DNA of 64,000 nt, from the NCBI RefSeq assembly GCF_003014595.1, contig NZ_PYGK01000002.1, forward strand, positions 517,555-581,554, given 5' to 3'. The stretch's first letter is position 1; every line of letters starts with the position of its first letter. The translations under genes and the position numbers were made by a program. The notes under the pieces are model-generated. The model was not told where the DNA came from. It searched no databases and saw only the letters and a list, made by a program, of their open reading frames with translations. This document shows positions 52,216 to 61,799 of the stretch, piece by piece. This DNA is from Chitinophaga ginsengisoli (GTDB taxonomy: Bacteria > Bacteroidota > Bacteroidia > Chitinophagales > Chitinophagaceae).

Positions 52216-52255
52216 AACCTCGTAGATCGTAAGATTTACGAGGTTCTTTTTTTTT
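52216..52255 (+). terminator. Rho-independent terminator after the lanthipeptide-like gene
   Basis: Stem AACCTCGTA (52216-52224) and TACGAGGTT (52237-52245) followed by C and nine T. It lies 67 bp past the precursor stop and supports this being a separately transcribed gene. Confidence 0.9.
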
Positions 52256-52328
52256 GCAGGTGACAGCCGACGTTGCGGACTATCATCTTTTTGTTATTAA
52301 TAACTAACTTTAGCGAAATACCATTTAC

Positions 52329-52673
52329 ATGACCAACATACCATTTCAGACAATAGACTGGACCAGTATTGAAAAAACAGTACATGCGGGCGAGACCGGT
52401 ACCGCATATTGGCAAACAATAGAGTTTAATGGATTAAGAATTCGTCTCGTAGAATATTCCGAAGGTTATCTGGCTGATCACTGGTGTGAAAAAGGCCACA
52501 TAGTTCATTGTCTTGAGGGCGCATTTGTTAGCGAACTTAAAAATGGCGGCAATTTTCATCTGACGGAAGGAATGACATATGTAGTTTCTGATGAACTGAG
52601 CTCCCACCGCTCAATATCTGAAAACGGTGTTAAACTGCTCATTATTGATGGAGATTTTCTAAAAAGCCGCTGA
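52329..52673 (+). CDS. DHCW-motif cupin-fold protein
   Basis: 114 residues, cytoplasmic. The motif DHWCEKGHIVHCLEGAFVSE (around residue 57) is the name-giving DHCW segment. The rest alternates beta strands with HLTEGMTYVVSDELSSHRS, a small single-domain cupin. Function unknown. A decayed copy of the 3' end lies at 48083-48202. The next gene, the NAD(P)-binding protein, follows after 137 bp in the same direction. Confidence 0.88.
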   Translation: MTNIPFQTIDWTSIEKTVHAGETGTAYWQTIEFNGLRIRLVEYSEGYLADHWCEKGHIVHCLEGAFVSELKNGGNFHLTEGMTYVVSDELSSHRSISENGVKLLIIDGDFLKSR

Positions 52674-52810
52674 TGTATGCTGCTGAAAACGCAGAAAAAA
52701 GTGGAGCAATCAGGCAGACGCTTCAAATAATCCGTGGCTATACGACAAATAAATATGTAACTTGGCTGAAAGCTGGTCAGTCAGCTGTAACCAGCTATAA
52801 ATTATAAGGG

Positions 52811-53449
52811 ATGAAAGCATTGATTATTGGCGCCACCGGCGCTACCGGAAAAGACCTTGTAAATGTGCTGCTGCAAGATGCAGACTATTCCGAGGTTGTC
52901 ATATTTGTGCGCCGTTCTACCGGTATTGTTCATCCCAGGTTAATTGAAGTTCTGACTGATTTTGACAGGCTCGAAGAGGTAGCCGGCCATATTCAGGGCG
53001 ATATATTGTTCTCCTGCCTTGGCACCACGCTGAAAGCCGCAGGATCCAAGGAAAAACAATGGCATATCGATTATGAGATACCTTTGGCGTTTGCTAAAAT
53101 TGCCAGAAGAAATGGTGTACCTGGTGTAGTGTTATTGTCCGCTTATGGCGCATCGTCCAGAAGCAAAGTGTTCTACTCCTGGACAAAGGGAAAACTGGAA
53201 GACAGTATAACACAACTCACTTTTGGGCAGTACATTATTTTCAAGCCCGGGTTACTGTTACGTAAGGATACAGATAGAATTGGGGAACGCATCTCAGCCG
53301 GCTTGTTAGCTTTTCTGAATCGTTTAGGAATTCTCAGAAAATTCCGGCCATTGGCAACCGCTACGCTTGCCCAGAAAATAGCCAAAGCGCCAAAAGTCTT
53401 TCTGGCAGGAATGCATATTGTAGCATTGGATGATATTAACTCGTTCTGA
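52811..53449 (+). CDS. NAD(P)-binding Rossmann-fold oxidoreductase (atypical SDR, HTATIP2-like)
   Basis: 212 residues. The dinucleotide-binding GATGATG motif starts at residue 8 (LIIGATGATGKDLVNVLL). A segment ILFSCLGTTLKAAGSKEKQW and the strand VVLLSAYGASSRSKVFYSWT with YSWTKGK as the YxxxK-like site match the atypical SDRs related to TIP30/HTATIP2. It binds NADPH. The substrate is unknown. Confidence 0.88.
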   Translation: MKALIIGATGATGKDLVNVLLQDADYSEVVIFVRRSTGIVHPRLIEVLTDFDRLEEVAGHIQGDILFSCLGTTLKAAGSKEKQWHIDYEIPLAFAKIARRNGVPGVVLLSAYGASSRSKVFYSWTKGKLEDSITQLTFGQYIIFKPGLLLRKDTDRIGERISAGLLAFLNRLGILRKFRPLATATLAQKIAKAPKVFLAGMHIVALDDINSF

Positions 53450-53469
53450 ATTAGCTATACATTATTTAA

Positions 53470-54267
53470 TTAATGACCTGTAGATTTAATTTCCTTAAAA
53501 AAAGCTATTATATCATTCGCTATGATTCTGCCCACGGGACCTCCCCTACCCTCGGGATCGTCAAATACCAGGGGAGCTACCTCATAGGGTACCTCTAAAT
53601 GCCCAGTCTTTTCTGCCTTCCATTTATGCAATTCAACCCTGGGGCCATGTTCGAAAACTACTTCAACCTGAAAAGCCCATGGCATATCCAGCGGATGCAT
53701 GCTGAGTGAGCAAACGATTTTGCATTTTACGTTTGAAAAAACAATCATTAGAGAACTGCCCCTTATTACCGACTCCTGAAATGACATCAAGCCGGTCAGT
53801 TCCTTATTTTCATTCAGCTGGCTTTCAATACGATGAACAACACGTTCCGCCAATCGAAACAAGTATTTCGTGTCTTCTCTGCTCTCTGGTTCCAATATCT
53901 CTACCTGAGGATAACGCTGCAATCCGAATTTTAGTAAATGATAAAGATAGCCATCCAGGATTATCCGTTTTTCGAATATACGATTACGATAACAATATCT
54001 GTCTAAATCTCCCCAGGGGCTAACATGCAAAACAAACCAATTTCCATTTCTACCGTCATTCTTTCCTTCACTTAATACCACCAGCAAACCCAATATCGGA
54101 TCATTGATAAATACGGCAGGGATTTCTTCGTAAATCGATTTTTCCCTTCCTCCCAAACGCCTGCCTCCAAATAGCTGATCCGCAATTATTACGGCTAACT
54201 CCTCTAAAGAAAGGTTTGTTCTCATAGCACATGCGCCATAAAATTCATTCATTACCGGATGTTTCAT
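53470..54267 (-). CDS. Hypothetical protein (265 aa)
   Basis: No family recognised. The N-terminus may start at M15 (MRTNLSLEELAVIIADQLFG), which reads as a normal start. The sequence is a mixed alpha/beta cytoplasmic protein (GNWFVLHVSPWGDLDRYCYR; IILDGYLYHLLKFGL; LMSFQESVIRGSSLMIVFSN) without signal peptide or membrane helix. The shape and isolation, convergent with the oxidoreductase gene, resemble an orphan immunity-type protein, but nothing proves that. Confidence 0.75.
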   Translation of the reverse strand: MKHPVMNEFYGACAMRTNLSLEELAVIIADQLFGGRRLGGREKSIYEEIPAVFINDPILGLLVVLSEGKNDGRNGNWFVLHVSPWGDLDRYCYRNRIFEKRIILDGYLYHLLKFGLQRYPQVEILEPESREDTKYLFRLAERVVHRIESQLNENKELTGLMSFQESVIRGSSLMIVFSNVKCKIVCSLSMHPLDMPWAFQVEVVFEHGPRVELHKWKAEKTGHLEVPYEVAPLVFDDPEGRGGPVGRIIANDIIAFFKEIKSTGH

Positions 54268-54452
54268 TATTCAAACAATTTATATTCATTACTTTAATGG
54301 TTCTGTCAGAGTATGGTTCGCTCTGTTGAGCTAATACCTGTCTCATTATCCGCCACTCCGGAACAAACAATTTTGCTACAGATTTGGCAAGGTAGACAAT
54401 ATCTGATCTAGTGCCAACACCTTTTCACAGGAAAATCACTAATAACGCAATA

Positions 54453-54480
54453 GGGTTGTCGCCTCCTAAAGCAACAACCC
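54453..54480 (-). terminator. Hairpin after the GH127 gene
   Basis: Perfect 7-bp stem GGGTTGT (54453-54459) and ACAACCC (54474-54480) with a 14-nt loop, 24 bp past the GH127 stop. Leftward the U-run is interrupted, so confidence is moderate. Confidence 0.55.
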
Positions 54481-54503
54481 CATCAAATATTTTAACTTCA
54501 GTC

Positions 54504-57500
54504 CTATTTCAGCTTCACATCCAGATAAACAGAATGACGCCCGTAAGTCTTATAAAATGGCTTAAACACCACATCATCAATCGTGAACTGCAACTGCTGA
54601 GGATCACCTTTAATTGACCTGCTGATGTCTTCAGCATCCAGTGTTACTTTACGCCACTCCTTTCTTGCTGCTGGCTCCTGCGCTGCCAGTAATATTGGTC
54701 CGTAAAAAAGACTGGCTATATTCTGTTGATCCATCACTGGCTCCAGGTGGAACTGGAAAGGCATTTTCAATTCTATCACATCACCATCTTTCCATTGACG
54801 GCCTATTGTCAGATAAGTACCGGGACTAGCGGAAAGGTCTTGTTCTTTACCATTGATCTTCACAAAAAATCCTTTGGTAGCCCAACCCGGTACACGTACA
54901 TTAATATCAAATTCTCCACCACCCTTAATAGTAAGGCGGGTATTGTCCTCATTTGGAAAATCTGTCGTCTGCTCTACTCTTACCTGTCGTTCTGTCCATT
55001 CCAGTATTGAGGGTATGTATAGATTAACATAAAGGGCCTTGTCATCCTTGCTTTTAAAGTAGATTGAGTTCTGTAGCTTGGTACTACTTTCTAATGCGGT
55101 ACCATTACAACAGGTGAAGCCTGTCATATCCGCATTGCCAAATTGTTTGATAGACCCTGGTCTGAGCGGTATGTGATAGGTATTGGCAGGAGTATGCTCT
55201 GCTACAGAAGCCAGGATATCGTTATACAACGCACGCTCGTAATAGTCCATTAACTCCGCCCGCTGATCGAAGAGGAACAGGTCGCTGGTCAATTTCAGCA
55301 TATTGTATGTCGCGCAGGTTTCATTTTGGCCTCCGGCAGCGAAGCCGTTTTCATACAATGTTCCCGGCTGACTGATAAAACATTCCGCGTTATTGGGATT
55401 ACGTGCACCTGCAACGCCACCAATGCTGTACATATAATCATTGACGATCTTATACCAGAAATTATCGGCTACTTTGTAGTACTCCGGATTATTAGAGACA
55501 CGATACATTTCGATACTCCCTATAATCTGAGGGATATGCTGATTGGCATGCAATCCACGGAAAAGATCTACGTTCTTTGCCAGCCCATGCGAATGGGCCG
55601 TATCGCCAAAGAAAACCCTGATATTATCAAACAACTGCGCTGTTCTCAGATGGTTCTGCTTACCGGTAAGACGGTACAGACGGGCCATTGCCTCATTCAT
55701 GCCTCCAAACTCACCGGCAATGTATGTATTCCACATCTTTATAAGCGTATCCGTTGGTAATTTGCTCAGGCGGGCATATACCCAATCCCCCATGCCATCG
55801 GCTATTGCCAGTGCTTTTTTATTACCACTCGCTTCATATACATCCATTAAGCCAGCCAGAATTTTATGCAGCGTATAATATGGTGCCCAAACCTGGTTCT
55901 TCTGTCCTCCGTATTTGGCGCCGTTTTCCAACATGATAAACTGATCCGGAGGATACGCACTGATGAATCCTACTCCCCAGTTCCAATAATCCGTACGAAT
56001 GCCCGCATCACTAAGATCTGAATCATAAGCTGATTTCCCGGGACCATATGGTACCGCTGCAGGATCGGACACATGTGGACCACCTGCTGCTTTCGCCTTT
56101 CCGGATAATTGGGACAACTCATAGAGCGTATTTACCATGTACTCCATCTTTCCAGCGAAATTGGCCTGAAGTGCCTTATCATATCCTGTGCCCGCATAGG
56201 CCTGTGCAATTGCTGTAAGGTAATGGCCTGTAGCATGGCCTCTTAATTTGGTATCCTTTGTGTCCCAGACACCCAAAGGCTTTGCGCCCGCTGGTTGTTT
56301 TTGCCCAAATGCATGGCGGAACATATAAAGGAAGGAATTAGGATCAGTTTTAGCTAATGTGCTGATGAACTTATCGCGGTTTTCGACAAACTGGGTTTCA
56401 TGCCCATGTGCATCATTCTTCAAAGCAACCTTTCCCAAATCAAACACCGCCAGCTTTAAATCTGGTGAAGCTGATTTCCCGGATGCTTTTACCGTGACAA
56501 ATGCCTTTGGTTGAAAATTCGTCCCTGCAACACGTCCCGTAATGGTATAGCTTCCGGGATTAAGCACAGCGCTATTGTCGATAGCTGCTGGCCACAACAC
56601 ACGCACTCTGGGACCTTTACCCTTCATTTCATCCTTATAGCTGCCCTCTACATAAGCCGGTAATCGTGGCAAATTTCCTACTTCAGTTTCCACTTGCACA
56701 TCAGCTACCTGTACTAAATAAGTATCATAAAGCTGTACCTCAGTTGGAGAAAAACGGGGAAGATCATCCTCAGCGTGGCTCCCGGTTGTATTGACTACAC
56801 CCTCATTGAGACCTTTGCCCTTCAGCCCATTGTTATAGATGCCGGCTACCTGTTTGCCACTCAGGGGAATTCGGTAAATACGAAAATCATGTATCATGGC
56901 ATTGAGACCAGGATTTCCCGGCAATAACGATTTTCCGATATAAAGCAGGTCTTTTCCTGGTTGCTGACCGAATATCTCTGTTAGCTCCAGGGGAATATCT
57001 TTCGCCTCGCCAACAGGCTTACTATCAACATAGGTCGTCATAGATTTTGAAGGAATATCTATCACTATCGTCAGATGAACCCATTTATTCGTTGCCAAAG
57101 CCGGAGAAACCACTCCCTTCCGACTACCTTTTTCCGCTGCTATCAACGCCTGACAGCCTTCCTGACCATCTGTGCCGACAGGGGCGCTAAAAAAATGGAC
57201 GGCCCTATCTTTTCCGAAATCAAAAAAACGCTGGCCAGCCTGTTTTGAACGCAGGTATATCCATCCTGATATACTGAGCGATTCTAAATCTGTCAGGGCT
57301 TCGCCCGGAATCGTAAGATAGGACTTGTTATCTCCGGGGAGCGACAACACCTTTCCAAACCGATCGTCATTGACAAATTTGACGCCGGCACCCCGTATTG
57401 TAGCGTGCAAATTATTCCGGGACCAGTCCTTCACATCTCCGTTAAACACATAGCGGGCAATCATTCCTGTTTCCCCGATGCCATCCAATATCTGGTCGCC

Positions 57501-57605
57501 GCTTTGTGCCTCAGCCGTGTAAACACCCTGGATCAAAACAGTGACAAACAGGACGGCCCGCAAGAATACCTGGTACATTTTCATATTCGCATAAATTTTC
57601 ATCAA
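54504..57605 (-). CDS. GH127-type beta-L-arabinofuranosidase with N-terminal LamG-like domain
   Basis: 1033 residues with a signal peptide (VFLRAVLFVTVLIQGVYTAE). A LamG/concanavalin-like domain spans about 45-260 (IARYVFNGDVKDWSRNNLHA; LESLSISGWIYLRSKQAGQR), then an Ig-like linker domain, and the DUF1680/GH127 catalytic (alpha/alpha) barrel from about 390. Catalytic motifs are GGQNETCATYNMLKL and GFTCCNGTALESSTKL. In HypBA1 the equivalents carry acid/base Glu338, Cys340 and the Cys417/Cys418 zinc-thiolate nucleophile site. It should release beta-L-arabinofuranose from plant hydroxyproline-rich glycans or arabinans in the periplasm or on the surface. Monocistronic. Confidence 0.93.
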   Translation of the reverse strand: MMKIYANMKMYQVFLRAVLFVTVLIQGVYTAEAQSGDQILDGIGETGMIARYVFNGDVKDWSRNNLHATIRGAGVKFVNDDRFGKVLSLPGDNKSYLTIPGEALTDLESLSISGWIYLRSKQAGQRFFDFGKDRAVHFFSAPVGTDGQEGCQALIAAEKGSRKGVVSPALATNKWVHLTIVIDIPSKSMTTYVDSKPVGEAKDIPLELTEIFGQQPGKDLLYIGKSLLPGNPGLNAMIHDFRIYRIPLSGKQVAGIYNNGLKGKGLNEGVVNTTGSHAEDDLPRFSPTEVQLYDTYLVQVADVQVETEVGNLPRLPAYVEGSYKDEMKGKGPRVRVLWPAAIDNSAVLNPGSYTITGRVAGTNFQPKAFVTVKASGKSASPDLKLAVFDLGKVALKNDAHGHETQFVENRDKFISTLAKTDPNSFLYMFRHAFGQKQPAGAKPLGVWDTKDTKLRGHATGHYLTAIAQAYAGTGYDKALQANFAGKMEYMVNTLYELSQLSGKAKAAGGPHVSDPAAVPYGPGKSAYDSDLSDAGIRTDYWNWGVGFISAYPPDQFIMLENGAKYGGQKNQVWAPYYTLHKILAGLMDVYEASGNKKALAIADGMGDWVYARLSKLPTDTLIKMWNTYIAGEFGGMNEAMARLYRLTGKQNHLRTAQLFDNIRVFFGDTAHSHGLAKNVDLFRGLHANQHIPQIIGSIEMYRVSNNPEYYKVADNFWYKIVNDYMYSIGGVAGARNPNNAECFISQPGTLYENGFAAGGQNETCATYNMLKLTSDLFLFDQRAELMDYYERALYNDILASVAEHTPANTYHIPLRPGSIKQFGNADMTGFTCCNGTALESSTKLQNSIYFKSKDDKALYVNLYIPSILEWTERQVRVEQTTDFPNEDNTRLTIKGGGEFDINVRVPGWATKGFFVKINGKEQDLSASPGTYLTIGRQWKDGDVIELKMPFQFHLEPVMDQQNIASLFYGPILLAAQEPAARKEWRKVTLDAEDISRSIKGDPQQLQFTIDDVVFKPFYKTYGRHSVYLDVKLK

Positions 57606-57861
57606 TACTCTTATATATCTGATTATTTACAGACTCATGAAACTATGAAGAGTCCGTGTGTTTCTATAGGCTCATTTTAACTAATAATCAAATAATATTA
57701 ACAAGTATTCCATTAACCCAGTATTCCGGAAACGGTCCCATTAAATTGTCTATACAGCGAAATTATCAGGTACAACAAGGTGCGACAACTTTTTCAGCTC
57801 AAAAAGACCTGCCAAAGGAGATACCAGGCGCAGCACCTGATCAAGTCCTTCTGTTCACTCC

Positions 57862-59883
57862 CTACAACCCTGATTTACAACTAAGCGTTGCCCCTTTTTT
57901 TACATTAAAGCCGGGTTGAAAGCCAATTCCTCTTCCCCCATGGATCACGATATTCTGAGTACCTGTAAGCGCCTTTCCTGCCACCCGGACCATCCCTTCT
58001 GACCTGTAGAGGTACTCGCTTTTGAACTCGCTGGCATTGTTGAATGGAATGGTAATGTCGTCTTTGACGCTTAACCCACTTGGAAGAATACCATACAGGT
58101 GATTGTCATTACCTGTAAACAAACTGCCATCAGGTACTATGATTAGCCGGTTACCAGCGAGATAACCATTGGCATCGCTAATCGGTAGTGAAGGAAAACT
58201 GGTTGCCCCGGGTGCTACCATCGTCAGGGATTGCTTGCCCTGCTCTGTATTTAATACATACACATTATCATTCCCATCCATCACCAATGCACTGGCCGGA
58301 TTGAGTCCTGCGATGCCTGCTGCAGACTGTTTAGTACCGTCAGACAAAGCATAGGATTCCAACGCTCCGTTATTAATAACAAAGACCTTGTTAGTTCCTA
58401 TTACAGGTTGTGAAATTACAAGATCCTCCCCGGTTATGATGGAATCGATGCCCTTTCCGGTGTTGGCATCCAGGATATAAAATCTGTTCCCCTTTCTCTG
58501 ATTGTTAGTAACACAAAGTATGTCATTCTTTACCGAAGGAACAGGAACGTCAGCGATAAAAGTGCTTCCAATGTTTTTATCCCATTTCTTTATACCATCA
58601 ATGCTGTTCAATGCAGTCACATTCCCGCTATTCCCGTCATATACATACACAATCTGTTCTGCCTCATTCAGTGCCACTGTTCCAAACACATTGGCACCTG
58701 ATGTATATATCCATTTCAGTTTACATTCCGGCTGGGGCGTGTAGGCATAGATCCCTTTGTTTGTTGATATGTAAATACTTCCGTCGAAACCAATAACAGG
58801 TATCGCTGTAGCCTGTGCGCTATTTTCAAGTTGTTTGTCGTAGATAACCTGCCAGCTATCCGGAGCAAACACATACAGGGCTCCGGCTGTATTACCCATC
58901 ATGGAATAGACATTGCCTTTCCGGTCTCCGATCGGCCCATATTTAACCAATCCAAAGGCGTCTGTATAACTATCTGCCCAGGTACTACCCCGCCGGGATA
59001 AACTCAGCATTCTGTACATCTCAGATGTTGATGTCTGATAGGCCATTACAAGTTTATCATCATTCAGCAGGGGATCGGATTTAATGTAATTAGCACCTAC
59101 GGGGCTATATGCATTGCTTAATTTAAATCCGGTGGCCGTACTGTTGGACTGCCATCCTAGCATGCCCGTGTGTTGTGCATCATATTTGTATTGCGGCCAG
59201 CTTTTTCTCCTTACCTGCTCGAATGGCATGTGATAGGAAATAACCAGCTTCGGTTGTTTAGCCATGTCGTTTGATCGCGCTGTATAGTAACGATATGTTT
59301 CGGCTTCCTCCGCGGCAAGGACACAATAGAAATTTCCTTTCCGCGCTGGCACCCAGTTAGCACCATCGGTAATGTCAGGTCGCAGGTGTATCGCCTGGTC
59401 TATGTTGCTCTTTGACACAAGACTCAATGCAGTGCTGGATGAATCCGTAATGTTGATCACCAGATTACTTCTCGCTGTACTGAGTTCATACAGGTTCACT
59501 CCCTGCTCAAAAACAGAGGAAGTATTTTTTACATTTTTCAGATAGATCATCAGATCCACCGTATCAATGATCGCACCCTCTGGTATCGTTGCCAGGCTAA
59601 ATTGCAGATAAGTGCAATAATCATGGTTGACCTTACGGCCAGTGGTGGAGGAAGAGATATAAACGAAATTATCATCACTACAGAAATTCCAGGTATCCTG
59701 GCTAACTGAGGATTGTACTGGGCGCTGTGTTTCTGCCCTGTTGGGAAGAATGACTACGGTTCTGGTATCGTTATAGTACTGCGCAGCACTACCTAAAGAG
59801 GTCAGCAGCATAATCACTATCATCACACTGACCTGTATGCTGGCAGACAAAATATGCCTAAAGTGTATAAAATTTATTTTCAT
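57862..59883 (-). CDS. Exported PQQ-like beta-propeller protein
   Basis: About 673 residues from the ATG at 59883, which begins a normal signal peptide (MKINFIHFRHILSASIQVSV, then MIVIMLLTSLGSAAQ). An upstream in-frame start at 59946 would overlap the previous gene and bury the signal, so it is less likely. The N-terminal third (TWNFCSDDNFVYISSSTTGR; YLQFSLATIPEGAIIDTVDL) resembles a DNRLRE-type adhesive domain. The rest has PQQ/BamB-like blades (KLKWIYTSGANVFGTVALNE; GNVTALNSIDGIKKWDKNIG). No enzyme motif is seen. It is last in the leftward cluster. Confidence 0.85.
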   Translation of the reverse strand: MKINFIHFRHILSASIQVSVMIVIMLLTSLGSAAQYYNDTRTVVILPNRAETQRPVQSSVSQDTWNFCSDDNFVYISSSTTGRKVNHDYCTYLQFSLATIPEGAIIDTVDLMIYLKNVKNTSSVFEQGVNLYELSTARSNLVINITDSSSTALSLVSKSNIDQAIHLRPDITDGANWVPARKGNFYCVLAAEEAETYRYYTARSNDMAKQPKLVISYHMPFEQVRRKSWPQYKYDAQHTGMLGWQSNSTATGFKLSNAYSPVGANYIKSDPLLNDDKLVMAYQTSTSEMYRMLSLSRRGSTWADSYTDAFGLVKYGPIGDRKGNVYSMMGNTAGALYVFAPDSWQVIYDKQLENSAQATAIPVIGFDGSIYISTNKGIYAYTPQPECKLKWIYTSGANVFGTVALNEAEQIVYVYDGNSGNVTALNSIDGIKKWDKNIGSTFIADVPVPSVKNDILCVTNNQRKGNRFYILDANTGKGIDSIITGEDLVISQPVIGTNKVFVINNGALESYALSDGTKQSAAGIAGLNPASALVMDGNDNVYVLNTEQGKQSLTMVAPGATSFPSLPISDANGYLAGNRLIIVPDGSLFTGNDNHLYGILPSGLSVKDDITIPFNNASEFKSEYLYRSEGMVRVAGKALTGTQNIVIHGGRGIGFQPGFNVKKGATLSCKSGL

Positions 59884-59930
59884 TTTTACATGTTTTTTGT
59901 AGTAGCAAAGTTTGTCTGTATTTACAGATC

Positions 59931-61778
59931 TCAAGGTTCCGGGCATGAATAGTAAAGTTTGGATACAGCAATATTACCTTTTGATATATAGGCGACGATA
60001 ACCGTCCATACACATCCATTAAATCCAATGGTGGCTGTGGCAAAACTGCGGACGCTCTCAAATATGGATGGAAACTCTGGCTTGTCAACGTTCTTGATAT
60101 CGGTCCACTTGTAATAATTATTCCCTATATCGACTCCCTGTATCCATCCGGACTTTAATTCCCTCTTACCCGTGCTGCTATTCACACTAATGTCGCTCGA
60201 TATAATGTAACGATAGGAACCACTGGGGTCAATATTGCTATTTTTATTTGTCCGTAAATAACAGATGGAGGCGCCTGCTATCCATTGTTCATCGTAAATA
60301 AAATCTCCTGTACCCCATTCATTTCTGGCTTTCTTCCAGCCGGAAGACGTTCTGTATATCCACACATCATTGAGCGTACTGCCGTTATACCGGGCAGCGC
60401 CTCCGCCGATCCAGATACTTTTGTTTTTGTTAATGTCTGTCTGCACAGTAACGGCAAACTGGCAACGTTTAGGGAATGCAGGATCTGTAGGTACAGCTAT
60501 CCAATTGCTGCCATCAAACCGCCATACATCATTTAGCCCATTACCATTTTTATCTGCCCCACCGATGACCCATATGTTATCATTCCCATTTACATCAGGA
60601 AATAAAACACATGCATGCATACAACGTGGCTTCATCGCTGCAGGTGGTAAGTCTTCGCGGAATCCGGTATCGAGATCGATTTTCGAGATCGTATTTTTAC
60701 ATACACTGATATCTGCTTTACTACCACCTACAAAGTACAGCTCATTATTTCCGAAATGCAGGCAGGGACAATAGGCGAGTTCAGAAGGAATGGTCAGCAT
60801 CGCAGGTACCATAACATCACCGTCGTTTACCATGATAGTATGAGGCTTCCAACTCAGACCATCACGCGAGTTCCAGATGGAGGGTGGCGCAGCAGGATCT
60901 GTCTTTTTCTGCATAATCGCCCACATCATATCGTCATATTCATTTAATACAAGGTCGAGCAAGGTATATTGCTCTATGACGTAGATTACATTACCGTCTA
61001 TCTCTTTTCTTACCTCGCAGCTGAAATTGTCCAGCACCTGCCATTGGGGAGTGCTGGTTGTAATAACATTAGCGACTGTATTCTCAAGCGCTTCCATGGC
61101 GCCATTTCTGGCGTGCAAATAAAATGGTGGACAAGGGGATGATCCCGCACTGCCCAGACCAAAGTTCATACTGCAATTGAAAGGTGTTGCCGGATCTGTA
61201 ACGGTTCGGAAGTCCATGGTTTTTCCCAGGCTGTCTTTCAGTTCACAGGTACTGGCATCGGTCGTCTGATAGGTAATGGTGATGTCATTAGCTGGCCTGA
61301 TAATAGAAGGATTGATCCGAAAACTGTTAATAACAGGCTTTTTAGCGGCCACCAATATAGTATTGGGAATGTAAGTACCTGAAATCAGCTGATTACCCAG
61401 GTTTTTAAATTTAAAGGCGATGTCCGCAGAAGGCGGAAATTCCTGACCTTCTTTCGCGTATAGATCATTGATGCAGAACTCGATCCGGTTATTATAATCC
61501 GCAAGTTTCGTTGGCACATCAAAACTAAACCTGATCTGGCCAACAGATAATCCACCCATAGGTCCAACAGTGCTGTGAAACCCGTTTGAGTTTAAAGGCG
61601 TTGTAATGGCCGGTTTCACACCGCTCCATTCCACAACCTCAGCCAGCATCGGTATTTCCAGATCAATATGCTTAATCAACGCATTACTGGGTGGATCATC
61701 ACATGTAACGGCAAAGCTTACATCTGCATTGGTGTTCGATATCGTATTGTCAAGTATTACTAAACTGAATTGGGGCAT
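59931..61778 (-). CDS. Kelch-like beta-propeller protein without signal peptide
   Basis: 615 residues. It starts MPQFSLVILDNTISNTNADV, with no export signal. The first half is beta-rich (KHIDLEIPMLAEVVEWSGVK; GQIRFSFDVPTKLADYNNRI). The second half has Kelch-type blades (NELYFVGGSKADISVCKNTI; IWVIGGADKNGNGLNDVWRF; SIWIGGGAARYNGSTLNDVW). It lies 21 bp after the next gene's stop and 47 bp before the exported propeller gene, so the three form one operon. The missing signal peptide in a cluster with an exported partner suggests non-classical delivery or a cytoplasmic role. Confidence 0.85.
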   Translation of the reverse strand: MPQFSLVILDNTISNTNADVSFAVTCDDPPSNALIKHIDLEIPMLAEVVEWSGVKPAITTPLNSNGFHSTVGPMGGLSVGQIRFSFDVPTKLADYNNRIEFCINDLYAKEGQEFPPSADIAFKFKNLGNQLISGTYIPNTILVAAKKPVINSFRINPSIIRPANDITITYQTTDASTCELKDSLGKTMDFRTVTDPATPFNCSMNFGLGSAGSSPCPPFYLHARNGAMEALENTVANVITTSTPQWQVLDNFSCEVRKEIDGNVIYVIEQYTLLDLVLNEYDDMMWAIMQKKTDPAAPPSIWNSRDGLSWKPHTIMVNDGDVMVPAMLTIPSELAYCPCLHFGNNELYFVGGSKADISVCKNTISKIDLDTGFREDLPPAAMKPRCMHACVLFPDVNGNDNIWVIGGADKNGNGLNDVWRFDGSNWIAVPTDPAFPKRCQFAVTVQTDINKNKSIWIGGGAARYNGSTLNDVWIYRTSSGWKKARNEWGTGDFIYDEQWIAGASICYLRTNKNSNIDPSGSYRYIISSDISVNSSTGKRELKSGWIQGVDIGNNYYKWTDIKNVDKPEFPSIFESVRSFATATIGFNGCVWTVIVAYISKGNIAVSKLYYSCPEP

Positions 61779-61799
61779 AATGTTATTGGGATTAATTGT

